Source: Panorpa germanica
Taxonomy: Eukaryota > Arthropoda > Insecta > Mecoptera > Panorpidae
Direction: 5' to 3'
Length of the DNA stretch: 64,000 bases
NCBI GenBank assembly: GCA_963678705.1
Contig: OY783214.1
Location: 16,616,001-16,680,000 of the forward strand
Position numbers and translations under genes: made by a program
Shown here: piece after piece, positions 12,519 to 23,398 of the stretch
Layout of the letters: each line of letters begins with the position of its first letter
Numbering within the stretch: the stretch's first letter is position 1
The notes under the pieces: generated by a model
The model's input: the letters and a program-made list of their open reading frames with translations, nothing else
What the model was told of the DNA's origin: nothing
Database searches by the model: none

Positions 12519-14050
12519 ACCTAAGTAACGTGAATTAAGTATTACAGAATAAACCATTATATATAATATAATATAAATCATAATATAAACCATTATCTGT
12601 ACCATAATATATTGACACTCACAAGAAAATAACAGTATTAGAGAGATTCCAATATTAGATCAAAAGACATTCCATCCCGTGCCTATCACTCCCCCTCTAA
12701 GTAGGGCTGTCGTTAAAACATTAATAACATATACTATTATTGGGAAAATATCATAAAAGTAGAGTGAAATCCGCAGACAACCCTCTTCTCTACTTCTCCT
12801 CCAACCCCCAACACATTGAACCACAACCCCACTCCCACCTTCTCCTATCTAAACATACAGTAGACGCACATAGTGGATAAATCATATCAACACATTATCT
12901 CTCAAGCCTCCGTCTGGACCTTAACCCAAAATAGTATCAAGACTGTATAAGGGATGTTTATTAGACAATAATAACCATAGGGGATGTTCGTGGTAGACAT
13001 CCATATTCGTATATTGTGTAAGTTATACATATTGCGTATTATCTGAGTTTTAAACTGTTGCTAAACTTCTGGAATGTTTTGTATCTGACATATTAGCACG
13101 GATTAACAATCATTAGGATGTTGCTCTACCTCTAGTTGTATGTGGCTTTGTGCGTTAATCATTGGAAGTTAAATCGATATCGATATTGAAAACTTATCGC
13201 TTGTGTTCACTCGTCACTGACTATGAATTTAAATAAAATTAAAAAGTAGATCCCAAATGTTACAATAAATGAATTTTTCTAGATAACAAAATTATTAAAG
13301 AGTGTGTACAAACAAAAACATAATATTTATTCCTGCTAAATGTAAATCCATGGGGTAGAATCTAGCGTCCAAACTACCCGTTATTTTACTAATAAGGGAT
13401 GCTATTTATATCTATTTTTCTCTAATTAGGGTTTTGTCCTCGACACTACCCCTAAAACCAGCCACCATATTAGTACTATTCTACATATCTACTCCCACTA
13501 TCACACCCTTGACTCCTAAAATTATAACTACATTAAAACATAACGTAGTGGCTTAAATTATTACGCGTGTATACATATACATATACATGTATTTGTTTTA
13601 ACTTTTTTAATATGCACTGAAGTAAAAAGAAAGGGTTTGGCGGTGGGTGGCTGTTGGAAATGGAAGGAGAGAGAGTGAGGGTAGTTTTCTCTTATACGTT
13701 ATGCGGTTAATTTAAAATTATGGCTGAATTATTTGGCTTCGCATCTGCTACTATGCGAAATCACCAGTAAAACGTTAGGTTACATGGAATTTGGAAAATA
13801 TTAATTTAATCCCACTTATTTTAGTATTAGATGTACGCACATCCAGACCTTGATACTTAAACAAAATATCAGTTAAAATAATTATCAAAAATTTGTGATA
13901 TTAATTTGCTACGTAATAAATACCTCTTGCAGATACTAATTCTTCAATCAAAGCCTGTCCCTGATACTTTTTTAAAACGATCCTTTTCCTTAATAGACTT
14001 TGGTATACTCAAAACACGTACCAGTTAATGCAAACTTTACTCTATAACAG

Positions 14051-14313
14051 ACAGGCCCGAATTTAAGGGAAGGCAGGTGAGGCTACTTCCCCGGAGCCGC
14101 CACAAAGTTCCATTCGTTAACGTTAATTTAGTTTTTAATAAATTGTATTTGTCTTTAACTAATTACTACATTCTTTGGTGAAATAACTTCATTTATTGGC
14201 AATAAATTTTTGAAAGAGTTGACGGAAAAAAATGGTTCTTTTTATTCGGAAAATAATTAGGAGTCTCCGCTCATTTCTTGTCCAGGGCGTCCACACCTCC
14301 AAATCCGGTCATG
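14051..14313. mobile_element. hAT-like MITE with 8-bp target duplication
   Basis: The left end is CAGGCCCGAATTTAAG and the right end CTCCAAATCCGGTCATG is a decayed inverted match. The flanks are ATAACAGA (14043-14050) and ATAACAAA (14314-14321), equal at 7 of 8. The 263-bp interior has no coding capacity. A related terminus (CTATAGGTTAATTCGGGCCTG) occurs at 52648-52668. Confidence 0.7.
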
Positions 14314-15083
14314 ATAACAAATAAACTTACAAGAGAGAGAAAGAGAGCGATTCAAGAATCGTTAGGTTTTTATATCATATTGGAAATCCATTCAAATTAA
14401 TAACTGTTATCTGACCTACACATAACCCTTATCCTAAACAATTACGTACCTATATTAAGTTTAGTAGGTTATTAATAGATTTTTATTTATAATTTGTTAG
14501 GGACAACATACTCAAAGATTATTATATTCTTACTTATTGTTAGTACTATCATCACACCACATTAAGAGTCCCGCTCCAGCTGTACCTCATCCCCTTCCAT
14601 ACCCCACCTCTGTCTTTGGTCAAAGGGTGCCAAAGTGCTTTACATGGTTCATTTCGTAAACTTTATTACCGAGAGGTTTGGATATCATTCACATTATGAA
14701 TGTAAGGTCAGGAATTAAGTTGGCATCCCTTACCGCTACTCCTGCCCTTACCCCTTATCGTTACCCAAAACATCCTAAGGGATACTTTTATATAATTTTT
14801 GCTTTTATTTTAATGTCTAAATATATGTTTAAGGGACGTAAGGAGCACTCAACTGTTTGTGCTCATGTTGAGGAGGCGCATGTTAGTTTATTTCGTGTAT
14901 CATAAATATTATCCAAGGGCACTGAAAAAAGGGTTTTAAATAACCAAATGTCCGTATGGTATGAGCTGAGATCATATGTGTCATTTATGTGTTTCATAAC
15001 CTAAAATATTTTAAATATCTGTTTAACTTTGTTATTTTAAGTATACTGACGATTAGCCCGTCTCAAAGCAACGTCTGTTTCAG

Positions 15084-15209
15084 GGAGGTGCATGCTCAGT
15101 GCTCTTAGGAGAATAGTAAAAGAGGACCCTGAATTCATTGAGAAGGCTTTAAAGAAATTAGGACAACCATCTAGACGTCTTCATACACAGAAGTTTTTCA
15201 TACACTGAG
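15084..15209 (+). other. Exon-like segment, unrecognised
   Basis: A good 3' splice site (CTGTTTCAG, ending at 15083) is followed by 126 bp ending at a good 5' splice site (GAG|GTTAGT, 15207-15215). The frame from the ATG at 15092 is open for 38 codons and has a protein-like, charged composition. It includes RRIVKEDPEFIEKALKKLG, then a short basic segment, and stops at TGA 15206-15208, one base before the donor. The stop could place this as a 3' coding end with a further untranslated exon, or mark a dead exon. I do not recognise the peptide and found no partner exons, so a chance arrangement is possible. Confidence 0.25.
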
Positions 15210-15344
15210 GTTAGTAACAAAATTTTATTTAGCGGTGGCTCATGCTTAAAAGAATGTGGTGTCTTACAAATCTACGATATAATAGCAAAGCACTGTGTCA
15301 CTCTTTTTATAATGTATATAGGAGCTGTATATAATACGGCTCCT

Positions 15345-16070
15345 TTAAGTGGTTATATACTCGTAGAGTTAATATTTCAAAAAAATCTTTCGTAATTTAC
15401 ATATATTTAAGTACACACACAAAAATGTTCAAGTAATTCGGGCGATTATTTTTGAAGTTATGTAAGTTGAAAAAAAATTTCTGTATAGTGCTTTCGAAAC
15501 TTTAAAAGCGTGTTTTCAAAAACGGTGACCAAGATTACTCGGAAACTGCTGAACCGATCAGTTTTAAATTTTAACACATGCAGTATAAGTATATTTTTAT
15601 ACTTTTATACTTTACACATACTTAAGTATATTTTTTAGAAACTAATCGAAGCTTTTATCTCACCGTTAATAATTTTTTTTTTTATAAACAATTTAAGTCC
15701 AAAAATTTGGTCAAAAATCGATTATTTTTTTTGAGAAGCCGCCATTTTGTCAAGAAAAAATATTTTGCCTAATCCTTCGATTAATTTCTAGGTTATACAT
15801 TACTTTAACGAAATCCGTTTGGTTTTTTAATTTTAGATGATCCAGTCCAGAGCTATAGCGGTCACCGTAAGTTGCCTTTTTTGAGAAGAGCTCCTGAAGA
15901 TCAGCTATAGCAGCGTCCAAATTTTTTTTTTTGCAAATATAAAAATATTTAAATAAAGTTAAAAGTCACCATAACATTTGCACAAATTTTTACATTAATA
16001 GTCTTCTCAGGAAATTTTTTTGAAAAATCGTTTTTTTTTTTGGGATTTATAACTGTATATAACCCCTTAA
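15345..16070. mobile_element. TTAA-flanked non-autonomous DNA transposon (MITE)
   Basis: The left end reads TTAA-GTGGTTATATAC (15345-15360) and the right end reads GTATATAACCCC-TTAA (16055-16070). The 12-bp inverted ends match at 11 of 12 positions and both are flanked by TTAA, the target duplicated by piggyBac-type transposases. The flanking CCT and GG bases extend the symmetry slightly. The 726-bp interior is very AT-rich with poly-T runs, contains phrases such as GAGAAGCCGCCATTTTGTC, and has no open frame of useful length, so it could only have moved with a transposase supplied in trans. The piggyBac assignment rests on the target site alone. Confidence 0.75.
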
Positions 16071-17755
16071 GGATGAGTCCGCCGGACTTTCATATTTTAA
16101 GCTATAGTTTTTTTAGCTAAAGTCTACATAACATACATATTAGTATAATATTCCTTTCACCCTACATAAAATTACCTACCTTCTTATATTATTTAACACT
16201 TAACGAGTATTAGTAATGAACGTGAAAAACTCAGTTAATTTTAATTTTGAATGAAATTAATATTAACCCATTCAAATAACTTTTAATTGTAATCTGTGCC
16301 AGGGCGGGTTTATTTACTCATAAATGGACACTCTGTTTTATTTTTTGTTCAACGAGAGGACCGCAACAACATTATTCATATTAAATAAACTTTCATTCCG
16401 AAACCATTCCATTGTACTTGTGTCTGCATATGCACAAGGCGCTATACAAAACCACGATAGAATGAAATGGACCATACGAAATGGGCAATGGGCGTTCAGT
16501 GGGCTCTTGCCGGCAGAGAGCTGCCATTGGGGAGGCATTAGTTACACCTATACTTAATTACGTGTTTTTAAATTTGATTGTAAATTTAAAAAAAAGTGTA
16601 TAAAAAACTTTATTATATGAACTTTGTAATTTATATCATTTTATTAGGTACTATAATTTTAATTTTAAAATTTATGTTAAAATTAAAAACAAACTGGTAT
16701 TTATTAAGTTCGTTAATTAATGCTCCAGATGAAATTAACTCCAATTAATTGGCTTTCCTATAGCCAATATTTCCAAATTGTACCCCACACCACGCCACGT
16801 TAAATTTACTTTAAACAATTCAATAAGGGGTTGGGGGTTACTTGCGTGTGCTAAATGGGGTGAAAATGTTGCATTTTTTATACAATTCTTTCAACGTCTA
16901 TTTAATATAGAACATTTTTCTGTGATATTACTCCCAACAGATTTTATAATTTGTGATTTGAACACCATTTTAACACTGTGTGTATGTGTTTAAGGGTCAA
17001 TTATTTAACCATCCCCCGCATATATCTCCTCACCCCTGTCCTCAATTTCATACATGTCAAAAACGCGATTCGCGATTTCATTTTAAACGTAACGTCATAT
17101 TTTTTTAAAATGTCGAGTACCAATTGACGTGTTAAAATATTTTTGTTGTATCGAAATATTGTTGCAGAGTCGATTGGTTCTTTTATTTGTCACAAGATCG
17201 CAGGAAAGTCAGACACAGCTACTACTCCTTAGGCAATGTTGTTATGTACCTAAATATGTTTATCTTCGTCATCATTTTGATATAACACCGATTAGAAAAT
17301 ATTACAATAAAAACCGTACCATAAAGAGTAAAATGAATCAACTCAATTCGCAAAGAGTTTAGAAATGTGGGTAAAAGACGTACGCATAGATCTACTATGA
17401 CAATAACTGAGGTCAGCTATCCAAATGACGTCACGGTCATGTATTGCAAGAGTTGCGTTTTCAATGTTGAAGCAATTTCGTTAGCAATGCAGACATCAGC
17501 GTTTTCATTGACATATTTTAAATAAGTCAGGTTAAAAGTGAAATAAACCCAGAAGAAACCTAGCACATAGTTAAAGCATGGCTATAAATTACCCTTCTTT
17601 TAGGTGTTATGCGAATACCAATTATAACTAGTTACAATGGTCTTCTAATCTATCTGAATCTCCGATAAATTAACAAAGAACTCAGATGACAATCAGAAAA
17701 CCTAGATCTGAGTGAAAAAAGTCAGAAGTGGGAGCACTGTTGAAACCGTAGCTTA
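16071..17755. other. AT-rich unique DNA, no gene seen
   Basis: A patch at 16400-16540 is open on both strands (77 and 66 codons) without recognisable content. CAGGGCGGG at 16301 looks like a lone hAT-type end but no partner was found. A 42-codon frame from 17388 is protein-like but unflanked by splice sites. Confidence 0.6.
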
Positions 17756-17830
17756 CGTCTTACCTCCCGCTTTTCTTCCTTCTAAGTTTTATACGATAAA
17801 TACATGCGTTTGATACGAGTCGTATGGATC
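17756..17830 (+). mobile_element. Single arm related to the 54521-54760 foldback element
   Basis: CCTCCCGCTTTT, then TATACGATAAAT and ATGCGTTTGATACGA, occur in the same order and spacing as in the arms of the element at 54521. No second arm is visible nearby, so this is a solitary or deleted copy. Confidence 0.55.
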
Positions 17831-19190
17831 TATGAATCTTTGCAGACCTTGAATGTTATGTTTTGAATGCTATTCATAGTTAGCTTTCGTTTCGTCTGTG
17901 AAGTTGCAATAACCGCTGTATTTACATTGCAGTCGTTCTGTTGTGTTACTGTTTATTGCAACAAATCGAGTGGCACAATGTGTCAAATGAAGCCATGTTT
18001 CAATTTTCAAGTTGATATAACATTTCATCGCTGTTTATGGCAAATCCACGATTCGAGCAAAACAACGAGTTGTTCTCATATCTATACTCGTACAACGCTA
18101 CGAGTAGTAACGTTTTCCATTGCCACCACGTACGGCACGGGTGTTCGGTGTACACTACACACGCCACACTACGAAGTGTTCGTGGTGGCCGATAGAGTAC
18201 AATAATGCCATCAATTTATTCGTTCTCGTGCAGCTCCCGATCCGCATAACAATCCAACAATTCAACAATCAGTTACCCCACAATGGAATATGGACATCAA
18301 CCTGGCTATTTGTAATAGTTACCAATTCAAAATGAATTGCTTTGTTATTAAACAGCAATAACCTGCTCACTGTTCACCCCCAACCCCTCTCCCGCCCTCC
18401 TCCTACATTCAGTGACCTATGAACTCTGATCCGTGTTTTATTGGAATTAATAAAAAATATTGCTTTATTAATTAGCTAATCAGTTGGAAAATAACAATGA
18501 ACCGTTTAAAATTTATAGCTTTTGTGAAACCGTATAGAAATATTATCGGTATTGGCAATGGTGACACATATACAGAGGTGGACTGGTTGCTTTAGGTGAC
18601 AGAAGATATTACTGTAACTTGAAATTAAGAAATTTTCTATAAATTACCTATAAAGTATATTCCCCCCATTCCCACTCACTGAGTTTTAGTGTTAATTTAA
18701 GGTTTTAACCTAAAATGAAAGTTTTAGCTTGTGAAATATATAGAAATTTAAATTAATTAATTAAAATTATAATTATATTAAATACAATAATTTATATGAA
18801 ATAAAGATATCAATTATTACAAAATAATGTATATTACTAACGCATGACGCATGATTTCACAAGTTCAAAATTACAAGTAACGTTAAAACTTTAATTTAAA
18901 ACTAAAAACAGTGATTGGGAATGGGCCTTAACTAGTTTTTTTTAAATTAGTATTTCATTTTATAGCAGTTAAACATCATTTTGTATGAGTATATTATTTA
19001 ATGGTATCGTTTCGCAGTTATTAAAAGTTTTGCAAACTGAAGACAATGTAACCAAACAATAGATCGCGTATAAATTGGCTATAAATCGAAATTTAGAGTA
19101 TTGTCAATTGCAGAACTGACACGAATACATCCAATGGAGATATGGAAATATAGAAACGTACATATTTCATCATAGAGTCAGACTAAAGTG
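17831..19190. other. AT-rich unique DNA, no gene seen
   Basis: A 112-codon plus frame at 17867-18205 has many cysteines but no domain and overlaps another frame. CAGAGGTGGACTGG at 18573 resembles a hAT end without a partner. A C-rich tract lies at 18365-18415. Confidence 0.6.
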
Positions 19191-19419
19191 CAGGGTGTTT
19201 CAGAATTCTGTTACACAATTTAACAAAAATGGGTTTAAAGGATATGTAAGAAATAGTGGGTATTACATTGTTCTCAGATAGGTTGTGGTACTCTTTTGAA
19301 TAAGTAGTTATGAGTAAGGCAAGCTATATTATTTCCCGAAGGAAGCTACTAACATTATGGTATATTTCGACTGAGTGAAATAACGCCTACAAAACTTTAT
19401 TACATTTTGGAACACCCTG
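19191..19419. mobile_element. Short inverted-repeat element with CAGGGTGTT ends
   Basis: CAGGGTGTTTCAGAATT at the left and the inverted CATTTTGGAACACCCTG at the right match at 14 of 17 positions over a 229-bp unit without coding capacity. Ends of this form are common in insect non-autonomous DNA transposons. No target duplication is evident, so the superfamily is left open. Confidence 0.65.
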
Positions 19420-21771
19420 TATCTTCATGGTCCAAATGTAATGATGCAAACACACCAACAATATGTGACAAATCTGTATACATACATACATTTGATATCA
19501 ATTGCTTATATATCTAAATCAATGAGTGTGAGTGAGATAGATGATGTAACGCAGATATGTGGGAGGGATGCATAAAGGGGTGGTTGACAGAATTAATAGT
19601 GAATCACTTCCGAAGTGCCAAATACTTGAATTGTATTCGGTAATATATTGAGTATGAGAGTTAATTTATTTTATTTAATTAATTCGCAGTATGTTAATAA
19701 TCTAAAATTTATTTTTGATGCATATTTATTATTGTTGAAATGGTAGACTGTCTGTCTGGATTATTTAAGTTAGATTGAATGAAAATAAACAATTTTAATA
19801 AATAATATTAGTTACGTATACTTATAGTTTACCTGATATAACAAAAGTAACGTGTTCAGTAAACGATTTTACCTCATATACAACTTTTTTCAAAAATAGA
19901 TCCTTTTGCTTATTAGCTTACTCATAAATTTTCTTAAAAATACACTTTTAGGGATTATAAAGTATTTTATAAAGTTTTGGATTAAATTTAACTAAGTTTT
20001 GTTTAAGAATATATTACATTAATATAAATGCATGTTTTGTCTTTGACAGGTGGAAAATGTAGTATAAAAATATGGTTAAACAAATATAGCGTTGATGCTT
20101 TCCGTGCTGATCTATGGACGCTTACCATGAAGCGGATGTCCTTTAATATATATGTTAAATTTAGAATTGATGTAGAAATATATGCAGCAATACTCGTAGT
20201 TCAATAATATCAAGAATATAAATCAAGTAAATAGAGAAACATTAGTGAAAGACACAGAAGCAGTCCCCTCCCCCCGGCTATATTCAAAACACGTATTACA
20301 TAAATATCCAATAGCCTGCTCATAAGCAGCTTGCAGAAGACACAAGACACAAGACAAACCGATATTACAGTTAGAGCACAAGTTATTGCACAACCCGAGA
20401 AAACAGCATTCCTTAATGCAGCAAGCAACAATATATATCGGCACCAGTTATAGGTAGGGTAGAGGGTTGTTTTAGCAGTGAATTAAAGCTAAGGGATGAT
20501 ATAATAAGATGTGGGGTGCTGTATTAGACATTATAGAAGGTACTATTAGAGAAAGGGGGAGGCTGCGAGTTGTTGGAGGTGACCATTGGTTTGGGGTGGT
20601 AAATAGTCTACTGTGGAGATGTTGAAATGTTTTAAGGGGTTTATACACTCACCCCATCCTATCGTACTACCCCCCTTGATGGTTAAGAGAGGTTTTTGGA
20701 AAGTAGAGTATGGCAGTATACTGATGTAATGGACTAACGTGTATTGGTTGACAACGATACTGGCATGGCTTTAAAACTAAGGGAGGAAATTTCATCATGT
20801 TTTATTTAGATTTCTTGATGATGATAACAAATGATTTTACCTTTTGATGTGCGCTGATTGTTATAATATGTTATTATAAAAACGATTTAAACATAACAAA
20901 ACATGGTTTTTTTAATAATATTTAACCTGCTGTATAGTATCGCCTAATCTGTATTGCGAATCTAAAAATGGCCTAGTATCGTTTCACCTTAATGAATTTT
21001 AATATGTTATATGCAAAATACAATAACTATTTTTCTAGACTTATAATTTTATAAGTAATTCATTACGTTAAGAAATACATAAAAATAATGCTAAGGTGAA
21101 TAACGCTAGCGAATTAATAATTACGTATATCTAGAAAGGAAATATATAGTATTGCTTTAACAATTAAAATCGAAAACACTGCGATAATTTTTATGGTTAA
21201 ATATTCCTATATATTTTGAATAAAGGACGTGGTTTTTAAGAACATCCATCGACACACAAAGAGCACTCGGACATTGTGCCGGACAACAAATCAATCGGGG
21301 GGGCTAATGAAACTCGGTGGCGCTTTTATGTATTGTGGATGGAGCTTTTTGTTGCTGAAACAAACAAAAGTCACCGCATCAAGTACAGACATCACAAGAA
21401 GCTTTTGTTTTATCATTAGCTTTCTATGTATTTCCAACATGCATATGCAGTAGTTCCCAGGTCATTTACAATTCGTAGAGAATTCGTTTTATGTGGTTAA
21501 ATTTTGTAATAATACGTAGATGTGTGTCAACAAAATGTAAGGTGACGTAGTTAATAGATGAATAGTTTATAGTAGATATCCTTTGTGAAATTAAATTGCA
21601 GTTGTCTGCTAAGTACAGTACTAAATGCATCTCTCGCATGTCACTCGAAGCAGCGTTGAACAGGAGTATGCCTAAGTTGAGATTCTACGCAAAACGACGC
21701 AATTCGAAATAATTTTTTTACCATATTTCAACAGGTGTTTTATAAATTGGTATCTGAATTAAGTACAAATT
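19420..21771. other. AT-rich unique DNA, no gene seen
   Basis: A G-rich, C-poor stretch runs from about 20450 to 20660, the reverse polarity of the C-rich tracts elsewhere. No coding or mobile-element signature was found. Confidence 0.6.
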
Positions 21772-22173
21772 TCATAAGAAAATCAAAATTAATAAAATTG
21801 CTTCTAAAATCAAAGTACTTGAGCAAGTGAAATCTGGTGTAGTCTGAGAGGAGACCTCATCGCCGACAGAATTTTCACTGTACTTAACATATCTGTATCC
21901 AACATAAAAATAAAATGCAACACTTTCTGCATCGACTAGAATCTTGTAAGAACTCAAAATGTTCCAAGTCCAGTTCAACTCTAGTTCGGGCTTTACTTCC
22001 AGCAGTTGGTACACTGTACATACAACAGTATCTGTTATCTTCTGGTTGTACTTCCGACGAGAAAGAGACAAAGAAAAAACAAATGACGCGATAGAAGAAA
22101 CGAATTTACGGCCCACCACCACACCAACAAAAAAAGCACTCGAGCAATATACAGCAAAAATATTGTACACCAT
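21772..22173 (-). CDS. Hypothetical 133-codon frame, coding status doubtful
   Basis: Minus-strand frame from ATG to stop, in a local stretch richer in GC than its surroundings. The N-terminal part is hydrophobic and serine-rich. The middle includes the sequon NWT (within LELNWTWN) and an aromatic segment (YFYVGYRYVKYS). The last 14 residues are hydrophobic (TLILEAILLILIFL), like a tail-anchor or GPI signal. A pyrimidine-rich stretch followed by ACAACCAG (about 22037-22085, read on the minus strand) could act as a splice acceptor. At about 40% GC, roughly one chance frame of this length is expected in 64 kb by my estimate, so length alone proves nothing. No family is recognised. Confidence 0.15.
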   Translation of the reverse strand: MVYNIFAVYCSSAFFVGVVVGRKFVSSIASFVFSLSLSRRKYNQKITDTVVCTVYQLLEVKPELELNWTWNILSSYKILVDAESVAFYFYVGYRYVKYSENSVGDEVSSQTTPDFTCSSTLILEAILLILIFL

Positions 22174-22530
22174 GTGCCAAGATTAAAGATAGCATCGCCA
22201 ATAGACTATGGAGTTGGAGTAGGAGATGGAGAACTAGAACTTGGGACAAGCGGAAACAGGAACTAATGGCTTCAATAAATACAGAAATATGGATTTATAG
22301 TTATTAGGTTGGAATCTGTAATAATTATCTATTTTAGTGAAAGCAATAATACTTATTATGAAAGTTATTTGATAATAATGATAAAATATTATCAAATAAA
22401 TATGTTATGTTATAGATACATAATATAAAACTTATGTTACACAGATCACTAAACTTTTAGTTGAAAATGTAATAAATTTAATCAGTAACATACTAACAGT
22501 CAACGTCATTTATCAATTTTTCATTGTAAA

Positions 22531-22556
22531 AGGAGGAGGAGGAGGAGGAGGAGGAG
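22531..22556 (+). repeat. (AGG)n microsatellite
   Basis: Eight AGG units, purine-only on the plus strand and preceded by TTGTAAA. Confidence 0.95.
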
Positions 22557-23380
22557 ATGCATAATTAGTTGTCTTTCAAAAATATATGATGTCCAACGGA
22601 TGGATTTGCAGGAGCACTACCATTATCGGTTGTAAAATAGAAACGCAAGTACTTCAGGTAAGACAAGACCATGTTGGATACAAATATCCAAGGCCAATAT
22701 AGCTAGCATATCAAACTGTGATAGGCCTTCACCTCTATATCTTCCCTCTTCCTAGCAGATCAAAATTTACACCAGATTTGAAACATTCACACTCAAAAAA
22801 TTGAAGTCTATTATAAATTTATGTTGGAAGCGGGAATTCAGTCCCTATGAAGAGTTTTAAATGTCCACGGTGTCAATATGTGAATACGACTAGCATATCC
22901 TCTTAACACTTACGTCCATGTCCAACAGCACTCGTATCTAAAGCAAGAATAAAGCCAATGACGAATAAATAACAATTTTATTACATCGTATTATTTCATT
23001 TTCAACATAAAATTTTCTTTTTAGTATAGATATCTTTTTATACAATATATAAAATAATAATAATTCTTACTTACTTTGTCTTTTTGTGATGTTTCTATTT
23101 CTATATGGTCCAGCGTTGATGGGATGGGATGCGGACGGGATGACATGGAGTGGTGCATGTCCTTTGCCCTTTGCCTTTCCTCCTAGCCTATAAGGTCCTT
23201 GCTAGTCCTTCTATCTCCATCATCATTCCACTATATATTTTTTGTGGTATAGAGAACCATCTCGCTATTTGACCATTTGGCCATTTGGCTATAATCTATA
23301 AAAAGCCAATAACCTTAATAACACTATATGACCGGGGAAATGACATTTACTAAGCTTACATTAGGTATTTGATGTGAAAA

Positions 23381-23398
23381 ACACACACACACACACAT
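23381..23398. repeat. (CA)n microsatellite
   Basis: About nine CA units, followed by TATAACC. Confidence 0.9.

Larger units (their letters stand above)
11651..14042. other. AT-rich unique DNA, no gene seen
   Basis: Heptamer and AT repeats are listed separately. A C-rich, G-poor tract lies at 12775-12850. A small open frame beginning MSDEMDNYYVYF at 12134 is too short to judge. Confidence 0.65.

Noticed and set aside
17867-18205. 112-codon cysteine-containing frame
   Set aside because: No signal peptide of quality, no repeated cysteine spacing, no splice context. Length is within chance expectation for a GC-richer patch.
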